48,670 nucleotides of DNA. Source: Prevotella sp. UBA3776 (lineage in GTDB: Bacteria; Bacteroidota; Bacteroidia; Bacteroidales; Bacteroidaceae). The stretch covers positions 1 through 48,670 of the forward strand of contig DFFM01000033.1 of assembly GCA_002369515.1 (NCBI GenBank). Reading direction: 5' to 3'. The position numbers and the translations under genes were made by a program. Of this stretch, positions 16,050-23,631 are shown piece by piece (the stretch's first letter is position 1; the number at the start of each line of letters is the position of its first letter). The notes under the pieces were generated by a model. It was not told the DNA's origin and did not search any database. It saw only the letters and a program-made list of their open reading frames with translations.

Positions 16050-17228
16050 TCACTTCGCCATGCGGTAGATGGCCTCCATGTCGGCGGTGGCTATCTTCTC
16101 GATGGAGCCGAGCACCACGGTGTTGTCGCGGCTGCACTTGCGCACCATTGTGGCAATCTCGTCGTCGGTGATGTCGCGTCCCAGCAACTCGTGGATGCTG
16201 GTGGGCATGCCTATCTGTCGGTAGAACGTCTCGATGGCCTCAATGCCGCGCAGGGCGGTGGCTTCGGGGTCGCTGAAGTCGTTGGTGACTCCCATCACGT
16301 TGACGGCAAACTGCACAAACCGGCTCACGTGCTTGGGCATGACGTAGCGCGCCCACGACCCCCAGATGGCGGCCAAGCCAGCACCATGGGTGACGCCGAA
16401 GAGGGCGCTCAGCTCGTGCTCCAGGCGGTGGGTGGCAAAGTCTTTCTCGCCGCCGCACTCGGTCAGGTTGTTGTGCGAGAGCGAGCCTGCCCACATGATT
16501 TGTGCGCGGTTGCGGTAGTCCTCGGGGTTCTTCAGCACGGCCAGTGCGCTGTCCTTCACGGTGCGCATGAGTGCCTCGCTGATGGCGTCGGTGAGCGTCA
16601 TGTCGTCGAAGCGGCAGAAGTAGCGCTCCATGGTGTGCATCATGATGTCGGTGGCTCCGGCTGCTGTCTGGTAGGGAGGCAGGGTGAAGGTGCGCTCGGG
16701 GTTCATGATGGCAAAGCGGCATCGGCACAGATTGCTGTTCACGCCGCGCTTGTTCAGGTCCTCGTCGCGGGTGATGACGCACGAGTCGCTCATCTCGCTG
16801 CCTGCGGCGGGAATGGTGAGGATGCAGCCTATGGGCAGGCAAGCCTGCGGCGCCTTGCCGCACCAGAAGTCCCACACGTCGCCCTCGTAGTGAACACCGT
16901 AGCCGATGGCCTTCGACGAGTCGATGACGCTGCCGCCGCCCACGGCCAGGATGAAGTCAACGCCCTCGGCACGGCACAGCCCGATGCCTTCTTTCACCTT
17001 CGAAAGCAGCGGATTGGGCACCACGCCGCCCAGTTCGACAAACGGGATGGAGGCTTCGTTGAGCATCTTCTCCACTTTGTCGAGCAGTCCCGACCGGCGC
17101 GCGCTGCCGCCGCCATAGTGGACGAGCACCTTCGTGCCGCCGTATTTCTTTATCAACTGAGCCAGCTGTTCCTCGGACTGCCGGCCAAATACCACTTCGG
17201 TGGGGGAGTAAAAATTGAAGTCTTTCAT
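16050..17228 (-). CDS. iron-containing alcohol dehydrogenase (butanol dehydrogenase/YqhD type)
   Basis: A 392-residue NAD(P)H-dependent alcohol dehydrogenase of the iron-containing group, reducing aldehydes to alcohols in the cytoplasm. The nucleotide-binding site is AVGGGSVIDSSKAI near residues 94-107. Metal ligands sit in TDIMMHTMERYF, HRLEHELSALFGVTHGAG and nearby. Length and the N-terminus MKDFNFYSPTEVVFG match the BDH/YqhD branch, which often uses NADPH. ATG 17228 is chosen; the open frame continues far upstream over the divergent bcp gene. It has its own promoter (17263-17293) facing that of bcp, and ends at a 17-bp terminator. Confidence 0.94.
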   Translation of the reverse strand: MKDFNFYSPTEVVFGRQSEEQLAQLIKKYGGTKVLVHYGGGSARRSGLLDKVEKMLNEASIPFVELGGVVPNPLLSKVKEGIGLCRAEGVDFILAVGGGSVIDSSKAIGYGVHYEGDVWDFWCGKAPQACLPIGCILTIPAAGSEMSDSCVITRDEDLNKRGVNSNLCRCRFAIMNPERTFTLPPYQTAAGATDIMMHTMERYFCRFDDMTLTDAISEALMRTVKDSALAVLKNPEDYRNRAQIMWAGSLSHNNLTECGGEKDFATHRLEHELSALFGVTHGAGLAAIWGSWARYVMPKHVSRFVQFAVNVMGVTNDFSDPEATALRGIEAIETFYRQIGMPTSIHELLGRDITDDEIATMVRKCSRDNTVVLGSIEKIATADMEAIYRMAK

Positions 17229-17262
17229 AATTAATTTCAGTGTATTGCAAGATAATCTGCCA

Positions 17263-17293
17263 CAAAGATAAAAAATAATTCGCTTTTTCCAAC
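17263..17293 (-). promoter_or_regulatory. ADH promoter (GTTG-N19-TATCTTTG)
   Basis: On the minus strand TATCTTTG (17263-17270) is preceded after 19 bases by GTTG (17290-17293). The start codon lies 35 bases downstream. Confidence 0.7.
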
Positions 17294-17313
17294 CGAGGAA
17301 AGAAAAAATAACG

Positions 17314-17321
17314 TAAATTTG
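17314..17321 (+). promoter_or_regulatory. bcp -7 promoter element TAAATTTG
   Basis: TAAATTTG matches TAnnTTTG, 36 bases before the bcp start. It is divergent from, and 43 bases away from, the ADH -7 box, so the two promoters share one short control region. Confidence 0.65.
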
Positions 17322-17357
17322 CAGCAAAGAACCATTAGAAACCATTTGTTGGAGAAC

Positions 17358-17810
17358 ATGAACATAGGAGACAAGGCTCCCGAAGTGCTCGGCAAGGACG
17401 AGCAGGGACGTGAAATAAAATTGAGTGACTTCAAAGGGCGCAAGCTCGTGTTGTATTTCTACCCCAAGGACTCCACCCCGGGTTGCACGAGCCAGGCTTG
17501 CAGCCTGCGCGACAACTACGAGCGGATGCTCAGCAAGGGCTATGCCGTGGTGGGCGTGAGTGTGCAGGACGAAAAGTCGCACCAGCGTTTCAAGGAGAAG
17601 TACCAGCTGCCCTTCCCGCTGATAGCCGACACGGAGAAGAAGCTTGTGCAGGAGTTTGGCGTGTGGGGCGAGAAGAAAATGGCGGGACGCACCTACATGG
17701 GAACGCTCCGCACCACTTTCATCATCGACGAGGAAGGCTGCATAGTGGAAATCATCACGCCCAAGCAGATAAAAACCAAGGAACACGCGGCGCAAATTCT
17801 GCGCGACTGA
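17358..17810 (+). CDS. bcp: thioredoxin-dependent thiol peroxidase, PrxQ/Bcp type
   Basis: A 150-residue peroxiredoxin that reduces hydrogen peroxide and organic peroxides with thioredoxin as reductant. The peroxidatic Cys lies in STPGCTSQAC, with the resolving Cys five residues later, the atypical 2-Cys PrxQ arrangement. The N-terminus MNIGDKAPEV and the later RTTFIIDEEG are standard. ATG 17358 follows GGAGAAC and is preferred to the upstream in-frame start at 17319, which overlaps the promoter. It is divergent from the ADH. Downstream lies a hairpin followed by the 21-bp repeat element. Confidence 0.95.
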   Translation: MNIGDKAPEVLGKDEQGREIKLSDFKGRKLVLYFYPKDSTPGCTSQACSLRDNYERMLSKGYAVVGVSVQDEKSHQRFKEKYQLPFPLIADTEKKLVQEFGVWGEKKMAGRTYMGTLRTTFIIDEEGCIVEIITPKQIKTKEHAAQILRD

Positions 17811-17829
17811 CCACGGCGTTCGTAAAGCA

Positions 17830-17987
17830 CGACGTTGCGTCGAAATTCTCTAGAAAATTTTTGCCCATCGTCGTGAGATAATTTTGCCACGCCGTGAGAT
17901 ATTTTTTTCTTGCCGTGAGATATTTTTTTCTTGCCGTGAGATATTTTTGCCGCGTCGCGAGTTGGTCTGTAATTCTCTAGAGGATTT
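17830..17987. repeat. 21-bp period repeat element, copy 1
   Basis: Layout: hairpin CGACG-TTG-CGTCG (17830-17842), near-palindrome GAAATTCTCTAGAAAATTT (17842-17860), 12 bases, then five units starting at 17873, 17894, 17915, 17936 and 17957, exactly 21 bases apart. Units 1-4 open with GTGAGATA followed by a T tract. Unit 5 opens GCGAGTTG and runs into a second near-palindrome, AATTCTCTAGAGGATTT (17971-17987). Copy 2 lies at 43461-43627 with the same spacing. It occupies the 210-base space between bcp and the lipoprotein gene. Function unknown. Confidence 0.85.
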
Positions 17988-18020
17988 ATGGTTGAAACGC
18001 CTGAATGGAAATCGCTATCG

Positions 18021-18983
18021 ATGAAAAAGTATTTTTTTTCCTTGGTCTGTATGGCTGGTGTGCTGACATTGTGTACCCTTGCGGGCTGTCGGCTTCGCTC
18101 GGGCGACGCAGCCCTTTCGGGGGCGCTGCCTGCCGAAGGCAATGCCATGTACTACTGGCGCACCACTCTGCAGCTGGACAGCACGGAACGTGCTTTCCTG
18201 CGTAAGCACCACGTCGGTCGGCTCTACGTCAAGTTCTTCGATGTGGTGAGCGACGAGCGGCGCGGACTGATGCCCGTGGCCACCCTTCGCTTCAAGGATG
18301 CGGTGCCCGAGGGCGTGGAAGTGGTGCCCACGGTGTTCATCGTTGAGAACTGCCTTCGCGACACGTTGGGGCGGCTTGCCGAACGGGTGGTGACCCGCGT
18401 GGTGAAGATGTGCCAGGTCAATGGCATCAAGGACGTGAAGGAGCTGCAAGTCGATTGCGACTGGACGTTGCGCTCGCGCGAGAAATACTTCACGCTGCTG
18501 AGCGACATGCGCCGCCTGCTGGAGAAACACGGCATGAGGCTCTCGGCCACCATCAGGCTGCACCAACTCAGCCAGCCCGCACCGCCCGTTGACTACGGTG
18601 CGCTGATGGTCTATAACACGGCCGACCCACGCAAGCTGACCGACCACAACCCCATTCTGGACATCCGCGACGTGCAGCCCTACATCGCCCGACTGAAGGG
18701 CTACCCGCTGCCCCTGGCCACGGCCTATCCGCTGTTTGAGTGGCGGATGTTGTTCAACGGCACCCGCTTCAACCGCTTCCTCTACGGCGAGCGTCCCACG
18801 CTGAGGCTCACCACCGACACCATCGTCTGCTGGCGGAGCGAAGTGAGTGAGATTCTCAGGGCCAAGGCCGCCATCGAGAAACGACGTGCCGACGCGTCAC
18901 ACCTTATTATATTATATCATCTGGACAAACAATTCATTTCAAACTATTCATCCGAGGACTATGAAAAGATTCTTAACCGTTAG
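18021..18983 (+). CDS. conserved lipoprotein, probable TIM-barrel-like domain
   Basis: A 320-residue lipoprotein: signal peptide MKKYFFSLVCMAGVLTLC followed by lipobox LAGC (Cys at residue 23), so it is membrane-anchored, probably outside the cytoplasm. The body has alternating strands and helices: LYVKFFDV, GVEVVPTVFIVEN, KELQVDCDWTLRSREKYFTLL, LSATIRLHQL, ALMVYNTADPRKL. The Q-x-D-x-D pattern at a strand end recalls DUF3142 and other glycoside-hydrolase-like barrels. That link is an inference. ATG 18021 is preferred to 17988, which begins at the repeat element. Its 3' end overlaps the next gene by 23 bases, so the two are translated as a pair. Confidence 0.75.
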   Translation: MKKYFFSLVCMAGVLTLCTLAGCRLRSGDAALSGALPAEGNAMYYWRTTLQLDSTERAFLRKHHVGRLYVKFFDVVSDERRGLMPVATLRFKDAVPEGVEVVPTVFIVENCLRDTLGRLAERVVTRVVKMCQVNGIKDVKELQVDCDWTLRSREKYFTLLSDMRRLLEKHGMRLSATIRLHQLSQPAPPVDYGALMVYNTADPRKLTDHNPILDIRDVQPYIARLKGYPLPLATAYPLFEWRMLFNGTRFNRFLYGERPTLRLTTDTIVCWRSEVSEILRAKAAIEKRRADASHLIILYHLDKQFISNYSSEDYEKILNR

Positions 18984-21048
18984 CCTGCTCTTGGCTGTCA
19001 GCGCGGCAGCCATGGCCTGTGCTTATCCCAGCACTCACAACTACTACGTGTTCAGTGTGTTCAACCGCAACCTGATGAGCGACCGTTTCGGCGACATCAC
19101 CAACAAGAACTGGGAAGCCTACACCGAGGGAGCCGTCAAAGAGTACAATGCCGACAAAGTGATGAACTACGCCCGCAGCAAGGGCGACACCGAAATGATG
19201 GCCTATCTGCGGCTGCTCAACCAGTATCTGAGCATCTGCGGCTGGGACAGCGACGCGTGGGAATATCCCTCGCGCGAACAGATCATGGCGCAGAGTGCCA
19301 AGCTGCGCACCATACGCACCCAGGCTCAGGCCAAGGTGCGCTCGAAGCTGCGCTCGCAGAACGCCCTGCTCGTGATGCGCTGCAACATGCAGTTGGAAAA
19401 CCATCAGGGCAACATCAAATTCTGGAACGAGACGGGCCAGAACATGCGCGAGTCGGTGTACCGCGACATGATGAAGGACATCTACGCCCACGCACTGCTC
19501 AAAACCGGACGCAAGACCGAGGCGCTCGAAGTGTATGCCGAATTGCAGGACATGGTGAGCATCAAGTGGTGTCTCGAGGGCGACATCAGCCTGGAGGCCA
19601 TCCGAAACCTCTATGCCCAGGCTCCCAATTCGGCCGGTCTGCCTTTCTTGGTGCAGCGCTTCGTCAACGATGCGCAGGACTTGGTGGATGTGAGCCCGTG
19701 GACGGGTGAAAGCCAGGAAATCTCACCCGATTTCGAACGCGAAGTGAAGCAGTTCATCGCCTTCGGCCAGCAGGTGGCCACCGAGGGGAAGACCCAGAGC
19801 CCGGTGCTCTGGCAGTCGGCTGCCGCCTGGATGGAGTATCTCTTCGGCCAGGCGAGCACCGCCAAGAAAATAGCCGACAAGAGCGAGGGCATGGAGGGCA
19901 CACAGCGCATGATGGACAATGCCCGCGTCATCAGGCTCATTGTGAACATGGCCACGGCCAAGAACTCGAAGGCCACCGACCGTTTCGTGACCCAGGAACT
20001 GCAATGGCTCGAAGATGTGGCCGCCACCGACCGCGACGACCCCAACGATTATGGCAACCATTACACCGAGATGCTCGACCGACTGGTCTATTGCCACTTG
20101 GCCAAACGCTACGACCAGTGGGGCCGCGGCGAGGTGGCTACGGCTCTCTTCGGCGTTCTCAGCGAGGGCCCCGTCGCCTTCAGTCCGTGGAACTTCCGTT
20201 CGCCCAAGAGACAACCGGACGCCACCTACAACAGCGACTACAACAACGATTTCTTCGTTCGCATAAATGAGCTCCGGGCTAAAGACCTGGTGGCCTATGT
20301 CGAGTATATCAACAGCAACACCGACAATCCGCTGCAGCAGTGGCTCAGCCGGCACAACTACCGCAACGCCGACTATCTGAACGACCTCATCGGCACCAAG
20401 TATCTGGCTGAAGGCGACTTGGCCAAGGCCATCGAATACGAGGAGAAAGTGGCGTTGAAGTTCCTTGCCACACAAAACATCAGCCAGTACATGGACCAGC
20501 GTTCCTATGTGGCCGAACCGTGGCTCAAGGATCAGCGTTGCGACCTCGACGGCGCTTTCCTGGCCGAACCCAAGGTGAACAAGAAACTGCAGTTTGCCAA
20601 GGACATGAACCAGCTGCTCACGCAGTTCTCCATCGGCAAGGAGAGCGTACGCCAGGAGGCGGCCTACAAGTTGGCCATCATGAGCTACCAGGCCAGCTAC
20701 CTGGGCGACTGCTGGTTCATCACCCATTACGGCAAGAGCGTCAGCGACACGGCCCGTGTGGGCGAGCTCGACTATGTCAGTGAGGCCGTGAAATACCTCA
20801 ACGTGGCCAAGCAGACCAAGGACGTCAAACTGAAGGAAAAGGCCCTCTTCGGCTTGGCTTTCATTCCGCTGGAGCCGTGGAGCGAGTTGAAGTGGAGCGA
20901 CAAGGCGTCTGACTTCGTGACGGTGATCAACCGTACCAACCGCCAATATCGTGCCTTCGAGGAACTGTTGGATTTCTACAAGAAGAATCCCAAGAGTCCG
21001 TTCGCCTCGAAGTGCGACATTCTGAAACAGTTCGAGAAAAACGTTTGA
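18961..21048 (+). CDS. exported protein of unknown function, helical/TPR-like
   Basis: A 695-residue protein with signal peptide MKRFLTVSLLLAVSAAAMA; the next residue is Cys, so lipid attachment is possible although AMAC is a weak lipobox. The mature part starts CAYPSTHNYYVFSVFNRN and is mainly helical with repeated Ala/Leu/Tyr blocks (ALLKTGRKTEALEVYAEL, KYLAEGDLAKAIEYEEKV), reminiscent of tetratricopeptide units. I do not recognise a catalytic motif. ATG 18961 is chosen because it yields a clean signal peptide; the longer frame from 18847 does not. It overlaps the lipoprotein gene by 23 bases, so the products probably act together at the cell surface or in the periplasm. Confidence 0.8.
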   Translation: MKRFLTVSLLLAVSAAAMACAYPSTHNYYVFSVFNRNLMSDRFGDITNKNWEAYTEGAVKEYNADKVMNYARSKGDTEMMAYLRLLNQYLSICGWDSDAWEYPSREQIMAQSAKLRTIRTQAQAKVRSKLRSQNALLVMRCNMQLENHQGNIKFWNETGQNMRESVYRDMMKDIYAHALLKTGRKTEALEVYAELQDMVSIKWCLEGDISLEAIRNLYAQAPNSAGLPFLVQRFVNDAQDLVDVSPWTGESQEISPDFEREVKQFIAFGQQVATEGKTQSPVLWQSAAAWMEYLFGQASTAKKIADKSEGMEGTQRMMDNARVIRLIVNMATAKNSKATDRFVTQELQWLEDVAATDRDDPNDYGNHYTEMLDRLVYCHLAKRYDQWGRGEVATALFGVLSEGPVAFSPWNFRSPKRQPDATYNSDYNNDFFVRINELRAKDLVAYVEYINSNTDNPLQQWLSRHNYRNADYLNDLIGTKYLAEGDLAKAIEYEEKVALKFLATQNISQYMDQRSYVAEPWLKDQRCDLDGAFLAEPKVNKKLQFAKDMNQLLTQFSIGKESVRQEAAYKLAIMSYQASYLGDCWFITHYGKSVSDTARVGELDYVSEAVKYLNVAKQTKDVKLKEKALFGLAFIPLEPWSELKWSDKASDFVTVINRTNRQYRAFEELLDFYKKNPKSPFASKCDILKQFEKNV

Positions 21049-21098
21049 AACAAAAAAAAGTATAAATCAACCTTAAAGCAAAAACAGCAACAACTACT

Positions 21099-23162
21099 AT
21101 GATCAACCAACAGTTACTGCAACCCCAGAGCATTGTCGTCATCGGCGGCTCTAACAACGTACACAAACCCGGCGGAGCCATCGTGCGAAACATTCTCAGC
21201 GGCGGGTACAAGGGCACACTGCGCATTGTCAACCCGAAGGAGGACGAGGTGCAGGGCATCAAGGCTTTCCACGATGTGAAGGAAGTGCCGCCCACCGAAC
21301 TGGCCGTGCTGGTGGTGGCTGCCCGTTTCTGTCCCGACTACGTGGATTATTTGGCCGCCGAGAAGGAGGTCAGGGCGTTCATCATCATTTCGGCCGGCTT
21401 TGGCGAGGAGACTGCAGCCGGAGCAGCGCTCGAAAAGCGCATCCTCGACACGTGCGAACGCTATGGAGCCGCCCTCATCGGCCCCAACTGCATCGGACTG
21501 CTCAACCGCCACCATCACAGCGTGTTCACCAAGCCAATCCCCAACCTCAACCCGCAGGGCGTCGATTTCATCAGCGGTTCGGGAGCCACGGCCGTGTTCA
21601 TTCTGGAGTCTGCCGTCATCAAGGGACTCCAGTTCAACAGCGTGTGGTCCATCGGCAACGGCAAGCAGATTGGCATTGAAGATGTGTTGCAGTACATGGA
21701 CGAGCACTTCGACCCCGAGACCGACTCGCACGTCAAGCTGCTCTACATCGAAAACATCAGCAATCCCGACAAACTGCTCTTCCACGCCGGAAGCCTCATT
21801 CGCAAGGGATGCCGCATAGCCGCCATCAAGGCTGGCAGCAGCGAGAGCGGCAGTAGGGCCGCCAGCAGCCACACCGGAGCCATCGCCTCGAGCGACAGTG
21901 CCGTGGAGGCGCTGTTCCGCAAGGCGGGCATTGTGCGCTGCTTCTCGCGCGAAGAACTCACCACCGTGGGTTGCATCTTCACGCTGCCGCCGCTCAAAGG
22001 CAAGAACTTTGCCATTGTCACCCATGCCGGAGGTCCGGGCGTGATGCTCACCGACGCTCTCTCGAAGGGTGGGCTCATGGTGCCCAGCCTGTCGAATGCT
22101 CCTGCCGCCGAAGAACTCAAGGAAAAACTCTTCCCCGGCTCGTCGGTAGCCAACCCCATTGACATTCTGGCTACGGGCACCCCCGAGCAGTTGGGCATTG
22201 CCATCGACTATTGCGAGAACCACTTCCCCGATGTCGATGCCATCGCCGTCATCTTCGGAACGCCCGGCCTGGTGCAGCTTTACGAGGCTTACGACGTGTT
22301 GCACAAGAAGATACTTGAGTGCAAGAAACCTGTGTTCCCCGTGTTGCCCAGCCTGCATACGGCAGGCCCCGAGGTGGCCGAGTTCCTGAAGAAAGGCCAC
22401 GTGAACTTCAGCGACGAGGTGACGCTGGCCACCGCCCTGTCGCAAATCATGCGCACTCCCAAGCCGGCGGCTCCCGAACTGGAACTTTACGGCGTCGATG
22501 TGCCACGCATCCGCGAAATCATCGGCGGAATCAAGAGCAATGGCTACATCGAACCCAATCTGGTGCGTCAGCTGCTCTCGTGCGCCGGCATTCCGCTCGT
22601 GCCCGAAATGGTGAGCACGTCGAAGGAGGAACTGGCGGCCTTCGCCCAAAAGGTGGGCTATCCGGTGGTGGCAAAGGTGGTTGGTCCCATCCACAAGAGC
22701 GACGTTGGCGGAGTGGCGCTCAACATCCGCACCGAGAAACACCTCATGCTGGAGTTCGACCGCATGATGGCCATTCCCGACGCCAAGGGAGTGATGGTGC
22801 AGAAAATGCTGAAAGGCACCGAACTGTTCATCGGCGCCAAATACGAACAGCGCTTCGGCCATGTGGTGCTCTGCGGTTTGGGCGGCATCTTCGTTGAGGT
22901 GCTCAAGGATGTTTCCAGCGGCCTGGCGCCGTTGTCTTATGCCGAGGCTTACTCGATGATCCACTCGCTGCGCGGTTACAAAATCATCAAGGGAACACGC
23001 GGCCAGCGTGGCATCAACGAGCAGAAGTACGCCGAAATCATTGTGCGGCTTTCCACGCTGCTGCGCTTTGCCACCGAAATCAAGGAGATGGACATCAATC
23101 CGCTGCTCGCCGACGACAAGGATGTGGTGGCTGTAGATGCCCGCATACTGATAGAGAAGTAA
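21099..23162 (+). CDS. ADP-forming acetate/acyl-CoA ligase
   Basis: A 687-residue fused NDP-forming acyl-CoA synthetase, converting acyl-CoA, ADP and phosphate to acid, CoA and ATP (or the reverse) in the cytoplasm. The alpha part has a CoA-binding Rossmann fold (SIVVIGGSNNVHKPGG), IGPNCIGLLNR and, near residues 253-265, AASSHTGAIASSD, whose His is the likely phospho-histidine. The beta part has an ATP-grasp fold (AKVVGPIHKSDVGGVALNI, then EMDINPLLADDKDVVAVDARI). Both parts fused in one chain give this length. It starts 50 bases after the previous stop, has no obvious promoter, and ends before a strong hairpin at 23221. Confidence 0.92.
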   Translation: MINQQLLQPQSIVVIGGSNNVHKPGGAIVRNILSGGYKGTLRIVNPKEDEVQGIKAFHDVKEVPPTELAVLVVAARFCPDYVDYLAAEKEVRAFIIISAGFGEETAAGAALEKRILDTCERYGAALIGPNCIGLLNRHHHSVFTKPIPNLNPQGVDFISGSGATAVFILESAVIKGLQFNSVWSIGNGKQIGIEDVLQYMDEHFDPETDSHVKLLYIENISNPDKLLFHAGSLIRKGCRIAAIKAGSSESGSRAASSHTGAIASSDSAVEALFRKAGIVRCFSREELTTVGCIFTLPPLKGKNFAIVTHAGGPGVMLTDALSKGGLMVPSLSNAPAAEELKEKLFPGSSVANPIDILATGTPEQLGIAIDYCENHFPDVDAIAVIFGTPGLVQLYEAYDVLHKKILECKKPVFPVLPSLHTAGPEVAEFLKKGHVNFSDEVTLATALSQIMRTPKPAAPELELYGVDVPRIREIIGGIKSNGYIEPNLVRQLLSCAGIPLVPEMVSTSKEELAAFAQKVGYPVVAKVVGPIHKSDVGGVALNIRTEKHLMLEFDRMMAIPDAKGVMVQKMLKGTELFIGAKYEQRFGHVVLCGLGGIFVEVLKDVSSGLAPLSYAEAYSMIHSLRGYKIIKGTRGQRGINEQKYAEIIVRLSTLLRFATEIKEMDINPLLADDKDVVAVDARILIEK

Positions 23163-23220
23163 GCGCAAAGCATCGGCAGACAAGCCTCACTCTTTGACAA
23201 TCGAAACATGGCGAAACAAA

Positions 23221-23255
23221 AAAGCAGCCCCGATATCACATCGGGGCTGCTTTTA
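23221..23255. terminator. 15-bp terminator hairpin
   Basis: AAAAGCAGCCCCGAT (23221-23235), loop ATCAC, and the exact complement ending CTTTT (23241-23255). With A runs left and T runs right it can stop both the acyl-CoA ligase transcript (+) and the predicted small RNA (-). Confidence 0.92.
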
Positions 23256-23333
23256 TATGTACATACCTTGAATGTTTTAGCAGTTTGCGTTTATGTAGCA
23301 TGTAAATCTTGGAAATCTTTGTTTTTCTTTTCG
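23221..23333 (-). ncRNA. predicted small RNA (about 110 nt), possible leader peptide
   Basis: A near-consensus promoter on the minus strand (23338-23369) is followed after about 110 bases by the 15-bp hairpin and a T run, with no gene between. Within it a 21-codon frame runs from ATG 23301 to TGA 23236 and ends inside the terminator loop (MLHKRKLLKHSRYVHIKAAP plus M). It is strongly basic, and it may be translated or accidental. No known RNA family was recognised. Confidence 0.5.
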
Positions 23334-23337
23334 GGTG

Positions 23338-23369
23338 CAAAGATACGCACAGAATTGACATAAATCAAA
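23338..23369 (-). promoter_or_regulatory. promoter TTTG-N20-TATCTTTG for the small RNA
   Basis: On the minus strand TTTG (23366-23369), 20 bases, then TATCTTTG (23338-23345): an exact consensus match in both boxes and spacing. No gene lies downstream before the terminator. Confidence 0.72.
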
Positions 23370-23596
23370 AAAATGATGTTTTTTTTTGAAAAAAAATACG
23401 TAAACGTTTTCAAGTGGTTTGGGCGTTTTTTGCCCTGAAATGCAACAAATGGAAAAGAAAATGATACATTTTGAAAAGCCCCTTGGCTCTTTCGGAAAGC
23501 CTAGGAGCGGGGCGGTTGGCGAGCGCTTTTGCATAAAAAACCTGAAGTGGGAAAAGAAAACATGAGTTTTATCGTGTGCTTACTCAAAATTTTCTT

Positions 23597-23604
23597 TATC
23601 TTTG
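23597..23604 (+). promoter_or_regulatory. hflX -7 promoter element TATCTTTG
   Basis: Exact TAnnTTTG match 27 bases before the hflX start codon; the expected -33 region reads TCGTGTG and is weak. Confidence 0.65.
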
Positions 23605-23631
23605 CAAATTGAAATACTAGTATTACGAAAA

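Larger units (their letters stand above)
23163..23631. other. 469-base intergenic region before hflX
   Basis: Contains the shared terminator (23221-23255), a predicted minus-strand small RNA with its promoter (23221-23369), A/T-rich sequence with long A and T runs around 23369-23400, and the hflX -7 box (23597-23604). An open frame on the minus strand at 23277-23534 is Phe/Lys-rich and unconvincing as a gene. Confidence 0.7.

Noticed and set aside
17842..17987. CRISPR array
   Set aside because: The conserved core is only about 8 bases in a 21-base period, far too short for repeat plus spacer, and no cas genes are present.
23277..23534. 85-codon minus-strand gene
   Set aside because: The frame is Phe/Lys-rich from A/T runs, overlaps the predicted small-RNA promoter and shows no signal peptide or motif.
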